From: Flavobacteriaceae bacterium
GTDB lineage: Bacteria; Bacteroidota; Bacteroidia; Flavobacteriales; Flavobacteriaceae
DNA length: 64,000 bases
Reading direction: 5' to 3'
Assembly (NCBI GenBank): GCA_947456815.1
Contig: CANGTL010000009.1
Location: 1-64,000 of the forward strand
Part shown: piece by piece, positions 47,985 through 57,892 of the stretch
Numbering within the stretch: the stretch's first letter is position 1
How the letters are laid out: every line of letters begins with the position of its first letter
The notes under the pieces: generated by a model
What the model saw: the letters and a program-made list of their open reading frames with translations, nothing else
The model's database searches: none
What the model was told of the DNA's origin: nothing
Translations under genes and position numbers: made by a program

Positions 47985-50276
47985 ATGGCAGCTACAAAAA
48001 ACAACCAACCAACAAAAGATCTTGCTTACTACAAAAAGAAGTTTTGGAAGATCTACTTTTATACCTTAGGTGGCATCTTTCTATTCTTCATATTTGCTTC
48101 TTGGGGATTATTTGGCTCGATGCCATCCTTTGAAGATCTTGAAAATCCAAATTCAAACCTAGCAACCGAAATCATTGCGACCGATGGAGTAACCATTGGT
48201 AAATTTTACAACGAAAACCGAACGTCGATCAAATACGCTGACTTGCCAAAACATTTAGTTGACGCATTAGTATCTACAGAAGACGAAAGGTTCTACGAAC
48301 ACTCAGGTATTGATGGTAGAAGAACATTGGGCGCGGCAATTAAATTAGGCTCCAATGGCGGCGCAAGTACTTTAACGCAACAATTAGCCAAACTGCTTTT
48401 TCATGGCGAAGGCTCGCGATTCCTTCCCTTGCGTATCATTCAAAAAGCCAAAGAATGGATTATTGCCATCAAACTCGAACGACAATACACCAAAAACGAA
48501 ATCATCGCCATGTATTTCAACAAAGCCGATTTTGTGAATACTGCCGTTGGAATCCGTTCCGCTGCCAAAGTATATTTTGGAAAAGAGCCTCGTGATCTCA
48601 CCATCGACGAAGGCGCTATGTTGGTTGGAATGCTAACCAATCCTTCGCTTTACAATCCGGTGCGTAGGTTAGAAAAAGTTCAGAAAAGAAGAAATATTGT
48701 ATTGGGTCAAATGGTTAGAAATGGCTACTTGGAAGAAAGTGCTAAGAAAATTTTAGAGAAAAAGCCCATCGTACTTCATTTTCAACCTGAAAGTCATACC
48801 GACGGTATCGGAACTTATTTCCGCGAATACCTTCGTGATTTTATGAAAAATTGGGTGAAAGAAAACAAAAAATCAGACGGCACTGAATACGACATTTACA
48901 AAGATGGACTAAAGATTTACACCACCATCGATTCCCGAATGCAGACCTACGCAGAAGAAGCGATGAAGGAACATTTGCCGAATTTACAAGAAGAATTGTC
49001 AAGTCAACAAAAGGAAAATAAAAATGCGCCTTTCGTTAATATTTCTGAGGTCGAGACCAAGAAATTGATGATGAAAGCGATGAAAAATTCCTCTCGCTGG
49101 AAGTTAATGGAAGCCCAAGACAAATCAGAAGCGGAAATTATCAAATCGTTTGGCGTCAAAACCAAAATGAAAGTTTTTACTTGGAAAGGCGAAAAAGATA
49201 CGATGATGACACCAACTGATTCTATTCGCTATTATAAAAGCTTCCTACAAGCTGGGATGATGGCAATGGAGCCGCAAACTGGACACGTCAAAGTTTGGGT
49301 AGGTGGCATCAATTACAAATATTTCCAATACGATCACGTGGGCCAAGGTGCGCGTCAAGTGGGCTCTACTTTCAAGCCGTTTGTTTACGCCACTGCCATC
49401 GAACAACTAAATATGTCGCCTTGCGATTCTATCATCGATAGCCCGTTTATGATTCATAAAGGACGCCACAACGTAACAGAAGACTGGGAACCTAAAAATT
49501 CAGACAACGAATATCGCGGCATGGTCACTTTGAAAAAAGCATTAGCCAACTCAATCAACACCGTTTCTGCAAAACTCATTGATAAAGTCGGTCCAGAAGC
49601 GGTTGTTGAACTGGTTCATAAACTAGGCGTAAAATCAGAAATTCCTGCACAACCTTCCATCGCGCTTGGCGCTGTAGAAATCACTGTTGAAGATATGGTA
49701 TCGGCTTATAGCACTTTTGCCAATGAAGGTGTTTACATCAAACCGCAATTCATCACCCGAATCGAAGATAAAAACGGCGTTGTCATTTACGAACCTTCTC
49801 CTGATTCGCATGATGTGCTTAACAAAGACATTGCGTTCGCAGTCATCAAATTGCTAGAAGGCGTTACCGAAGGTGGCTCTGGAGCGCGACTAAGAACACA
49901 AGGCGGCGGCAACGGCTACAACAGAGTAACGGGCTATCCGTATATGTTTACCAACCCGATTGCTGGAAAAACAGGTACCACGCAAAACCAATCCGACGGT
50001 TGGTTTATGGGAATGGTTCCGAATTTAGCTTGTGGCGTTTGGGTCGGTTGCGAAGATCGTTCGGCGCGTTTCAAAGGAATCACGTACGGTCAAGGTGCCA
50101 CTGCAGCGCTGCCAATCTGGGCGATGTTTATGAAAAAATGTTATAAAGATGAAACGCTGCATGTTTCTAAATCCGACTTCGAACGGCCTGCCAATCTATC
50201 TATCAAAGTCGATTGTTGGGCGCCTGTAAAAGATACCACCGATTTTGAACAAAGCACAGATGAATTTGAAATGTAA
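47985..50276 (+). CDS. Penicillin-binding protein 1A (transglycosylase/transpeptidase)
   Basis: 763 aa; EDERFYEHSGID; GGASTLTQQLAK; QVGSTFKPFVYATAIEQ; GKTGTTQNQSDGWFMG. Confidence 0.95.
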   Translation: MAATKNNQPTKDLAYYKKKFWKIYFYTLGGIFLFFIFASWGLFGSMPSFEDLENPNSNLATEIIATDGVTIGKFYNENRTSIKYADLPKHLVDALVSTEDERFYEHSGIDGRRTLGAAIKLGSNGGASTLTQQLAKLLFHGEGSRFLPLRIIQKAKEWIIAIKLERQYTKNEIIAMYFNKADFVNTAVGIRSAAKVYFGKEPRDLTIDEGAMLVGMLTNPSLYNPVRRLEKVQKRRNIVLGQMVRNGYLEESAKKILEKKPIVLHFQPESHTDGIGTYFREYLRDFMKNWVKENKKSDGTEYDIYKDGLKIYTTIDSRMQTYAEEAMKEHLPNLQEELSSQQKENKNAPFVNISEVETKKLMMKAMKNSSRWKLMEAQDKSEAEIIKSFGVKTKMKVFTWKGEKDTMMTPTDSIRYYKSFLQAGMMAMEPQTGHVKVWVGGINYKYFQYDHVGQGARQVGSTFKPFVYATAIEQLNMSPCDSIIDSPFMIHKGRHNVTEDWEPKNSDNEYRGMVTLKKALANSINTVSAKLIDKVGPEAVVELVHKLGVKSEIPAQPSIALGAVEITVEDMVSAYSTFANEGVYIKPQFITRIEDKNGVVIYEPSPDSHDVLNKDIAFAVIKLLEGVTEGGSGARLRTQGGGNGYNRVTGYPYMFTNPIAGKTGTTQNQSDGWFMGMVPNLACGVWVGCEDRSARFKGITYGQGATAALPIWAMFMKKCYKDETLHVSKSDFERPANLSIKVDCWAPVKDTTDFEQSTDEFEM

Positions 50277-50279
50277 TTT

Positions 50280-50384
50280 TTAGGAGCTTATTCCTGCTGT
50301 TCGCTGTATCTTTTTTGCTGGTTATATAAGTGTAACAAGACGTTTATTAATAGCAAAAAAGGATGCCGCTGCCATCAGGGCTAG
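50280..50384 (+). repeat. Dispersed structured repeat family 1, copy D
   Basis: TTAGGAGCTTATTCCTGCTGTTCGCTGTATCTTTTTTGCT...AGCAAAAAAGGATGCCGCTGCCATCAGGGCTAG; begins 4 nt after the PBP1A stop. Confidence 0.85.
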
Positions 50385-50451
50385 GAAATCCAACAACCAT
50401 CAACATAAAACTAAACTTTGCGCCTTAGAGCCTTAGTGGCAAAAAAACAAT

Positions 50452-51153
50452 ATGATTAACAAAAAAGTAAACTCAGTACAAGAAGCAGTAAACGGAATCG
50501 AAAACGGCATGACACTCATGCTTGGCGGATTCGGTCTTTGCGGCATTCCAGAAAATGCAATCGCCGAATTGGTGAAAAAAGGCACCAAAAGCCTGACCTG
50601 TATTTCCAATAACGCCGGTGTTGATGATTTCGGTTTAGGCTTATTGCTTCAAAAAAAACAAATCAAAAAAATGATTTCTTCTTACGTAGGAGAAAATGCA
50701 GAATTTGAACGTCAAATGCTCTCGGGTGAACTCGACGTTGAACTCATCCCGCAAGGAACTTTAGCCGAACGTTGCCGCGCGGCTCAAGCCGGAATCCCCG
50801 CTTTCTATACACCAGCCGGATACGGAACTGAAGTCGCTGAAGGAAAAGAATCTCGCGAATTCAATGGCAAAATGCACATCATGGAACACGCTTTCAAAGC
50901 TGATTTCGCCATCGTAAAAGCCTGGAAAGGTGACGAAGCAGGCAATTTGGTGTTCAAAGGAACGGCAAGAAATTTCAATCCGTGTATGTGTGGAGCGGGA
51001 AAAATTACGATTGCTGAAGTTGAAGAATTGGTTCCTGTTGGTACACTCGATCCCAATCAAGTGCACATTCCCGGAATCTTGATTCAACGTATTTTTCAAG
51101 GAGAAAAATTCGAAAAACGAATCGAGCAACGTACAACACGAAAAAGAGAATAG
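50452..51153 (+). CDS. CoA transferase subunit A (3-oxoacid/succinyl-CoA transferase)
   Basis: 233 aa; [61 protein letters not shown]. Confidence 0.95.
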   Translation: MINKKVNSVQEAVNGIENGMTLMLGGFGLCGIPENAIAELVKKGTKSLTCISNNAGVDDFGLGLLLQKKQIKKMISSYVGENAEFERQMLSGELDVELIPQGTLAERCRAAQAGIPAFYTPAGYGTEVAEGKESREFNGKMHIMEHAFKADFAIVKAWKGDEAGNLVFKGTARNFNPCMCGAGKITIAEVEELVPVGTLDPNQVHIPGILIQRIFQGEKFEKRIEQRTTRKRE

Positions 51154-51155
51154 TC

Positions 51156-51815
51156 ATGGCATTAGATAAAAACGACATCGCAAAAAGAATAGCGCAAGAA
51201 GTACAAGACCGCTATTACGTAAACTTAGGAATCGGAATTCCAACACTCGTGGCGAATTACGTTCGCACCGATATTTCAGTTGAATTTCAAAGCGAAAACG
51301 GCGTTCTTGGCATGGGTCCATTTCCATTCGAAGGAGAAGAAGATGCCGACCTCATCAACGCTGGAAAACAAACCATCACAACGCTACCCGGAGCAAGCTT
51401 TTTCGATTCAGGATTTAGCTTTGGTATGATTCGCGGACAACACGTTGACTTAACTATTCTTGGCGCCATGGAAGTGGCCGAAAACGGCGACATCGCCAAC
51501 TGGAAAATTCCAGGAAAAATGGTCAAAGGTATGGGCGGCGCGATGGACTTGGTAGCTTCTGCCGAAAACATTATCGTTGCGATGATGCACGTTAATAAAG
51601 CGGGCGAATCTAAAATATTAAAACGATGCACTTTGCCCTTAACAGGGGTTGGTTGTGTAAAGAAAGTAGTGACAGAATTGGCGGTTTTAGAAATTACACC
51701 TAAAGGATTTAAACTGTTAGAACGCGCACCAGGTGTGTCGGTCGAACATATTATAGCTTCCACTGAAGCGGATTTAATTATTGAAGGAGAAATCCCAGAA
51801 ATGATTATTGATTAA
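51156..51815 (+). CDS. CoA transferase subunit B
   Basis: 219 aa; YVNLGIGIPTLVANYV...FQSENGVLGMGPFP; GGAMDLV. Confidence 0.95.
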   Translation: MALDKNDIAKRIAQEVQDRYYVNLGIGIPTLVANYVRTDISVEFQSENGVLGMGPFPFEGEEDADLINAGKQTITTLPGASFFDSGFSFGMIRGQHVDLTILGAMEVAENGDIANWKIPGKMVKGMGGAMDLVASAENIIVAMMHVNKAGESKILKRCTLPLTGVGCVKKVVTELAVLEITPKGFKLLERAPGVSVEHIIASTEADLIIEGEIPEMIID

Positions 51816-52194
51816 GATAATCTAATAAAACTTCCGACGCATTTCCAAAAGTATTTGCTTTTTCAGTAATGCTAACCGCACGTTTTTTATTGAGTTTATA
51901 AGTCAAATCAAATGCGGTGGTGAATAGTATGGCCGACAAAAACGGATTGTTGATATAATATAGTAAAGTGTCGCGCGCTTTGTCGATTGTGTGAATTTCA
52001 ATCTGCTCTTCTTGCTGGTATTTATATTTGAGCTCCATTTTTAAAACGCCATTTTCTACGATCGGGCGCGCATAAATATTCATCAAATCGGTATTGCCTA
52101 TTGTTTTTGCTAACGTTAATTTGGCAAAAGTGCCATCCGCTAAACTAGCTTTAACATGGTTGTAAAACTCAGAGAAGGATTCGGTAAATGACAT
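51805..52194 (-). CDS. Hypothetical protein
   Basis: 129 aa ORF, convergent with scoB by 11 bp; no family recognised. Confidence 0.55.
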   Translation of the reverse strand: MSFTESFSEFYNHVKASLADGTFAKLTLAKTIGNTDLMNIYARPIVENGVLKMELKYKYQQEEQIEIHTIDKARDTLLYYINNPFLSAILFTTAFDLTYKLNKKRAVSITEKANTFGNASEVLLDYLNQ

Positions 52195-52212
52195 TCTTTT
52201 TGAAATTATGTT

Positions 52213-53652
52213 TTAAAAAAACCATCCTGCGACGAAAATCGCGGTAACCACACAAATCACATCAACTATAAGCATCGTGCCCAAAGCGTAACGGGTGTTT
52301 TTTATATTGACCGAACCAAAATACACAGCAATCACATAAAACGTGCTCTCGGCACTACATTGGAAAATGCTACTTAACCTTCCAGTCATGGAATCGGCAC
52401 CAAAGGTATTCATCGAATCGATTAAAAATCCTCTGGATCCCGCAGAGCTAAAAGGTCTAAGCAGCGCCACCGGCAATGCATCTGTAATTTCCTTACTCAC
52501 GCCCATATTCGAAAATCCAAACGCGATCCAGTTGCTGATGATTTCAAATAAACCACTGTTTCGGAATAAGGAAATCGCTACCAACATCCCCAATACATAT
52601 GGAAAAATAGTGACGCCAGTTTTTATTCCATTGTTGGCTCCCGAAACAAAAGCTTCAAAAACAGTGGTTTTTGCCTCCGTGAATTTTTTCTCTTTCATAA
52701 AGGAAAATATCAAAGTAAAAGCAATAATAGTTACCAATATTAAAGCGGACAGATTAGAGGTGAAATAGTTTTTCCCGATCAAATCCAGATGGTTTACGTA
52801 CATCAGCAGTCCAACAATGGCGGCTATTAATCCCATTAATCCTAGAACCAAAGAAGCACTTTTGAAATTAATTTTCTGCTTGATTCCCACAATCAAAAAA
52901 GCGGCAATCGTACCGATAAAAGAAGTAATGATACAAGGCAGCATAACATCGGCTGGATTCGTCGCATTGGCAGCCGCGCGATAACCGATGATGGATGTGG
53001 CGATTAAAGTTAGTCCAGACGCGTGCAAACACAAGAACATGATTTGCGCATCGCTTGCCCTATCTTTCTCCGGATTGAGTTCCTGCAAACTTTCCATCGC
53101 TTTCAATCCAAATGGTGTCGCAGCAGAATCGAGTCCAAGGAAATTAGCAGCAAAATTCAAAGTCATATACGAGATAGACGGATGGTCTTTCGGAATACTC
53201 GGAAACACTTTCACGAAAACTGGACTCAGTACTTTAGCCAATTTCCCAGAAGCACCGGATATGATTAAAAGCTCCATTAATCCACAGAAAAAGGCCAGAT
53301 AGGCAATCAACGGCAGGATCAAATCGAGTAAAGTGTTCTTACAAGTTGGCAGCAATCCGTCTGATTTCTGGACGCCGCTGTAGATTTTGACGGTTTTATT
53401 TTTATACACATAGGTGCTGTCAATATTTAAAGTATCGCGATTAATCACCATGGTCATATCGGGTGCTTTTTCAATACTGTCCTTAACAAAAACCGGTAGT
53501 TGATTGAGGTATTTCTCCGACACTAATACCGGATCGTCTTTCTTTCCGTTTAAGACATAATCAATCGTATAACTGTTTCCAGCAAACAAGCTAAACACCA
53601 CAAACGTGATGGAAGCAATAAAAATCACCAACCAAAATCTACTTAAGACCAT
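52213..53652 (-). CDS. Nucleoside recognition (Gate) domain protein, SpmA-SpmB-like fusion
   Basis: 479 aa; LILPLIAYLAFFCGLMELLIISGASGKLAKVLSPVFVKVFPSIPKDHPSISYMTLNFAANFLGLDSAATPFGLKAM and second Gate FPYVLGMLVAISLFRNSG...VALLRPFSSAGSRG. Confidence 0.9.
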   Translation of the reverse strand: MVLSRFWLVIFIASITFVVFSLFAGNSYTIDYVLNGKKDDPVLVSEKYLNQLPVFVKDSIEKAPDMTMVINRDTLNIDSTYVYKNKTVKIYSGVQKSDGLLPTCKNTLLDLILPLIAYLAFFCGLMELLIISGASGKLAKVLSPVFVKVFPSIPKDHPSISYMTLNFAANFLGLDSAATPFGLKAMESLQELNPEKDRASDAQIMFLCLHASGLTLIATSIIGYRAAANATNPADVMLPCIITSFIGTIAAFLIVGIKQKINFKSASLVLGLMGLIAAIVGLLMYVNHLDLIGKNYFTSNLSALILVTIIAFTLIFSFMKEKKFTEAKTTVFEAFVSGANNGIKTGVTIFPYVLGMLVAISLFRNSGLFEIISNWIAFGFSNMGVSKEITDALPVALLRPFSSAGSRGFLIDSMNTFGADSMTGRLSSIFQCSAESTFYVIAVYFGSVNIKNTRYALGTMLIVDVICVVTAIFVAGWFF

Positions 53653-53680
53653 ACTTTAGTTTTTCGTAAATGTAGTTTTT

Positions 53681-53781
53681 TACCGCAAAGTACGCAAAGG
53701 AAGCGCAAAGTTCACAACGAATAAATACCTAATAAGCCTTTGCTTACCTTGCGTTTTAACTTAGCGCGCCTTGCGGTAAAA
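53681..53781. repeat. CGCAAAG-type intergenic repeat (ACCGCAAAGTACGCAAAGG ... CGCGCCTTGCGGTAAAA)
   Basis: Inverted ends; similar to the 44526-44663 copy. Confidence 0.7.
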
Positions 53782-53783
53782 TT

Positions 53784-54497
53784 TTAAACATGCAAAATTT
53801 CATCTTCAATCAACAAATCTTCTCTTCGAAACCTAAGGAAAACCTGCGCTACAGCAATGACATCTTTTTCGCAATAGGTAATGATGCGATCGATGTCGTT
53901 GTCGACATAATAGACGTGTCCAACTTGACTCCCATCGATGTCACCTTTAGAAGATGGAACGCCCAAAATTTTTGTCAATAATTTTAATGAGGTGAAATGC
54001 TTGTAATCACCAAATTTCCATAGTTCTAACGTGTCTAAATGCGGCACTTCCCATGGTTTTTTTCCAAATAAGTTGAGTTTATTGGGAATCGCAATTTGGC
54101 TGATAATCATCCTTCTTGCAATAAATGGAATGTCAAATTCTTTGGCGTTATGACCGCACAAAAGATGTTGCGCCTTGTCGAAATGATTGTTCATCAGGTT
54201 GCTAAAATCCTTCAAAATCTTCGGCTCGTCACCGAAAAAGGAAGTCACTCTAAAATTTCGAATGTCACCTTTGATGGTAAAATAGCCAACGGAAATACAG
54301 ATAATCTTCCCGAATTCTGCCCATATTCCGGCGCGTTCGTAAAAGTCTTCTGCACTGTAATCTTCTTTTCTTTGAAATTGGGTTTTGAGTTCCCAAAGGT
54401 TTTGCATTTCAGGATCTAATGCAGTGAAGTTTTCTTGTTCTGGAACCGTTTCGATGTCGATAAACAAGATGTTTTCGAGGTTTAATTTTTCAATCAT
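53784..54497 (-). CDS. 3'-5' exonuclease (DnaQ-like, RNase H-like fold)
   Basis: 237 aa; ILFIDIETVPE; LCGHNAKEFDIPFIARRM; YCEKDVIAVAQVFLRF. Confidence 0.88.
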   Translation of the reverse strand: MIEKLNLENILFIDIETVPEQENFTALDPEMQNLWELKTQFQRKEDYSAEDFYERAGIWAEFGKIICISVGYFTIKGDIRNFRVTSFFGDEPKILKDFSNLMNNHFDKAQHLLCGHNAKEFDIPFIARRMIISQIAIPNKLNLFGKKPWEVPHLDTLELWKFGDYKHFTSLKLLTKILGVPSSKGDIDGSQVGHVYYVDNDIDRIITYCEKDVIAVAQVFLRFRREDLLIEDEILHV

Positions 54498-54538
54498 GGC
54501 GTATATAAATTAAGTTAAACAATTACTCTTGGCTTGTA

Positions 54539-55696
54539 TTATTTTCTTTGTGCTAACATTTTGTAGGTTTCGTCGATGTAAACAAAAAAATCGTCACTAT
54601 GTGGACTTCCTTTCGTACTCGCTTGGTGCTGGTTCCCCAAACGAACGATAATCAAATCGTCTTGCGGAATGACAATCACGTTTTGTCCTAAGTGACCGCG
54701 CATATAAAATATCTTTTTGTCTTTGTAATTGCACAACCACCAACCGTAGCCGTATTCTGGCGAAGCTTGAAATCTTGCCGTTGTCGATTTGGCGATGAAT
54801 GTGCTATCTAACAATTGCTGTCCATTCCATTTCCCATGTTGTTTGTAGAGTTTTCCAAAACGCGCAAAATCTCTAGCATTGGATGCAAAACAACAATAGG
54901 CTTTGACTATTCCACCTTCATGATCCGTTTGCCATAGTGCTTCGTTTTCAGCTCCCATTGGTTCCCAGAAATTTTCGGCAACATAATCCGCGAGACTTTT
55001 GCCCGTTGCTTTTTCGATACACATCGCAAGCAGTTGGGTGTTACCGCTCAAATATTTATAGGCTTTTCCTGGTTCATCGACGCCTTTAAGTCCGAGAATC
55101 ACACTGTTTAAATCATCATCAAAATAGGCGCGTGTGGTAATTGAAAATGGACTGTAGTACGATTCATCCCAATCCAATCCAGAGGCCATTGATGATAGAT
55201 CGCCAACGGTCATATTGGCTGATTTTCCCACATTAAAAACAGGAAAGAAATCAGAAACCTTTTGATCTAAACTTTTGATTTGACCTTGCATGATGGCTTT
55301 TCCCAATGAAGCAGACACGATGCTTTTCGCCATCGAAAAGGAATTCGATTTGGAATTTTTATCATAATCGTCATAGTAGCTTTCGTTCCAAACGCTGTCA
55401 TTTTTGATGATTAGGAAAGCAACTGCTCCTAGTTTTTTGTGCCATTTTTCGAGTACCTCAGTTGGTTTGACACTATTAAAATCTTTGGCTGTTGCCCACG
55501 GTTGTGGTGTATGACTCTTAGAAATACTGCGGTTATCGAATTCTTTATAATCTTGGAGAAAGGCGGTTGTGTGACCTTTGAGATAGATCGTACGTACCGC
55601 TTTTATTAAATAATCAACTTGAAAAATATAGAGTATAGCAATAATCGTGGCGAATACGACAACAAACCAAAGAATGATTTTTTTAATAATTTTCAT
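54539..55696 (-). CDS. Serine hydrolase (class C beta-lactamase-like)
   Basis: 385 aa; SFSMAKSIVSASLG (SxxK); YKYLSGNTQLLAM; GYGWWLCNY. Confidence 0.9.
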   Translation of the reverse strand: MKIIKKIILWFVVVFATIIAILYIFQVDYLIKAVRTIYLKGHTTAFLQDYKEFDNRSISKSHTPQPWATAKDFNSVKPTEVLEKWHKKLGAVAFLIIKNDSVWNESYYDDYDKNSKSNSFSMAKSIVSASLGKAIMQGQIKSLDQKVSDFFPVFNVGKSANMTVGDLSSMASGLDWDESYYSPFSITTRAYFDDDLNSVILGLKGVDEPGKAYKYLSGNTQLLAMCIEKATGKSLADYVAENFWEPMGAENEALWQTDHEGGIVKAYCCFASNARDFARFGKLYKQHGKWNGQQLLDSTFIAKSTTARFQASPEYGYGWWLCNYKDKKIFYMRGHLGQNVIVIPQDDLIIVRLGNQHQASTKGSPHSDDFFVYIDETYKMLAQRK

Positions 55697-55760
55697 GTGC
55701 GGAAATTAATGATAGACGAATTTACATAAAAACTACGTCGCTTGTATCTGTGGATTGCTT

Positions 55761-56231
55761 TTAAAACAAACTTTGTTGTTTTGCTGAACTCTCATGTTCC
55801 AGCAACCATTTCTTACGCCACAAGCCGCCGGCGTAACCAGTTAATGAGCCGTCTGTACGGATTACTCGATGACAGGGAACAACAATCCATAATGGGTTTT
55901 TGCCGTTGGCAGAAGCTACGGCGCGAATGGCTTTGACATCGCCCAATTTTTTAGACAAGTCCATCTAAGAACACGTTTTTCCGAATGGAATTTCGAGTAA
56001 CGCTTGCCATACTTTTTGTTGGAATTCGGTGCCTTGTGGATTTATTTTGAAATCGAAATTGGTGCGCTTTCCGTTGAAATAATCTTGAAGTTGCTTGGCT
56101 GCTTCTTTTAAAACAGTTGGAATTTTTTTGGTAATTGTGCCCTCTTCTAAAATGGAAATAGATGCAATACCGTTGTCATCGCCGGTGATTTTGGCAGTTC
56201 CGAGTGGGGTTTTGATGAAGGTGGTTTCCAT
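55761..56231 (-). pseudogene. ogt: Methylated-DNA--[protein]-cysteine S-methyltransferase interrupted by an in-frame TAG
   Basis: Two in-frame ORFs: ...GTEFQQKVWQALLEIPFGKTCS* then [58 protein letters not shown]; the TAG (55965-55967) replaces the expected Tyr codon. Confidence 0.85.
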
Positions 56232-56292
56232 GGTGTAAATGTAAAAATACTTCGCCACAAAGACGCAAAGGCGCAAAGAAAATCGGATGCGT

Positions 56293-56429
56293 TTTTGCCC
56301 CGACAGCAGTGGCATCCTTTTGTTCTGGCGTTCAGAACAAAAGATTACCTCACAAGGTTAATATTTTAATTTGTGTTCGGTCAATTCGCTGCGCTCGGGT
56401 GTAACGTATGGCGGGACCCGAGCTCCTGA
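56293..56429 (-). repeat. Dispersed structured repeat family 1, copy E
   Basis: CCCCGACAGCAGTGGCATCCTTTTGTTCTGgcgttCAGAACAAAAGATT...TATGGCGGGACCCGAGCTCCTGAA. Confidence 0.75.
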
Positions 56430-56460
56430 AAGGGCGAATCGGCGAAGCAAATAGCTCCTT

Positions 56461-56484
56461 CCTTCGACTGCGCTCAGGATGACA
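56461..56484. repeat. Mini-repeat CCTTCGACTGCGCTCAGGATGACA; related copy nested in repeat copy A at 2994-3018
   Basis: Near-identical TCGACTGCGCTC core, both hairpin-forming. Confidence 0.6.
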
Positions 56485-56853
56485 TTACTTCAAATTCGAA
56501 TAAATATAAGCTTCAATCGCTTGCAATTCCTCATCGCTCATCATTTTGGTGATGGCAAAATTGGTTCTCATCACTTCGTATTGCGACGGATCGACAATGG
56601 GTTTGGATTCTTCTTTTAGGAAACTTACAATACTGGCATTTTGCGCTTGGTAAGTTTTAGCTATGTCTTGAATACTTGGACCTATCACTTTTTGATCTTT
56701 CAAATGACAAGCGACACAATTTCCCTTGGTTTCGAAAAGTTCTTTGCCCAAGACTATTGGCGTTTTAGCCGCAGCTTTTCCGAATGGTTCTGCGGATTCC
56801 TTCTTGCAAGAAACGACTAGAGCAAGTATAAAAATAAATGCAATTTGCCTCAT
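56485..56853 (-). CDS. Class I c-type cytochrome (lipoprotein)
   Basis: 122 aa; CVACH haem motif; lipobox LALVVSCKK. Confidence 0.9.
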   Translation of the reverse strand: MRQIAFIFILALVVSCKKESAEPFGKAAAKTPIVLGKELFETKGNCVACHLKDQKVIGPSIQDIAKTYQAQNASIVSFLKEESKPIVDPSQYEVMRTNFAITKMMSDEELQAIEAYIYSNLK

Positions 56854-56854
56854 A

Positions 56855-57844
56855 TTACGAAATCAATTTGACTACATCTTTGGCAAAATAACTGGCAATC
56901 ATGTCAGCTCCAGCTCTTTTTATCGCGGTGACTTGTTCCATCATTACGGCGTCATGATCGAGCCAGCCACGTTGTGATGCTGCTTTGATCATGGCATATT
57001 CGCCTGAAACTTGATAAACCGCCACGGGAACTTCCACGGCATTTTTGATTTCACGCACGATATCTAGATAGGAAATTCCTGGTTTTACCATGACGATGTC
57101 GGCACCTTCTTCGATATCCATGAGGGTTTCGCGAATGGCTTCGATGCGGTTGTGGTAATCCATTTGGTAGGTTTTCTTGTCTTTGGGAATGTTTTGCAAA
57201 TCGACTGGAGCGCTATCGAGTGCGTCGCGAAATGGACCATAATGTGCGGATGCGTACTTGGCGCTGTAAGCTAAAATCCCGGTATTGATATAGCCAGCGT
57301 GTTCTAAAGCGTCTCGAATTTCGAGAATTCTACCATCCATCATATCGCTTGGAGCGACAAAATCGGCACCAGCTTCGGCATGGGAAACGCTCATTTCTGC
57401 TAAGATTGCAGAGGTAATATCGTTGGCAATTTGACCATTTTCGACGATGCCGTCATGTCCAAAAGAAGAAAACGGATCGAGTGCGACGTCTGTCATAACG
57501 AGCATTCCAGGCGTGGCATTTTTTACGGTTTTGATGGCGCGTTGCATCAATCCGTTGGGATTTAAGGCTTCGGTGCCTTTGTTGTCTTTAAGATTGTCGG
57601 GTACTTTGACGAAAAGTAGTACTGATTTTAGTCCAAGTTTCCAAAGTTCATGCACTTCCTTCTCTATATTATCTAGGCTCATGCGGAAATAATTCGGCAT
57701 AGAAGGAATTTCTTCTTTGATTCCTTTGCCTTCTACGACAAAAAGTGGCACGATAAAGTCGTTGGGAGAAATAATGGTTTCGCGAACTAGGGAACGAATG
57801 GCTTCGTTGGTTCGTAGTCGGCGGTTTCTGTTGAGTGGGAACAT
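56855..57844 (-). CDS. hemB: Porphobilinogen synthase (delta-aminolevulinate dehydratase)
   Basis: 329 aa; NRRLRTNEAIRSLVRETIISPNDFIVPLFV; VAPSDMMDGRI; MVKPGISYLDIV. Confidence 0.96.
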   Translation of the reverse strand: MFPLNRNRRLRTNEAIRSLVRETIISPNDFIVPLFVVEGKGIKEEIPSMPNYFRMSLDNIEKEVHELWKLGLKSVLLFVKVPDNLKDNKGTEALNPNGLMQRAIKTVKNATPGMLVMTDVALDPFSSFGHDGIVENGQIANDITSAILAEMSVSHAEAGADFVAPSDMMDGRILEIRDALEHAGYINTGILAYSAKYASAHYGPFRDALDSAPVDLQNIPKDKKTYQMDYHNRIEAIRETLMDIEEGADIVMVKPGISYLDIVREIKNAVEVPVAVYQVSGEYAMIKAASQRGWLDHDAVMMEQVTAIKRAGADMIASYFAKDVVKLIS

Positions 57845-57854
57845 AGTTGTTAGT

Positions 57855-57892
57855 CTTTAGTTTACGGTTAACAGTTTACAGTTAACGGTTAG
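57855..57892. repeat. GTTAAC-rich repeat, left flank of the four-helix-bundle gene
   Basis: TTTACGGTTAACAGTTTACAGTTAACGGTT. Confidence 0.65.

Noticed and set aside
51287-51763. 158-aa ORF antisense to CoA transferase subunit B
   Set aside because: Composition (P/S-rich) typical of reverse-frame translation of a conserved gene
52343-52768. 141-aa ORF antisense to the Gate-domain protein
   Set aside because: Shadow ORF; the opposite strand encodes a convincing membrane protein
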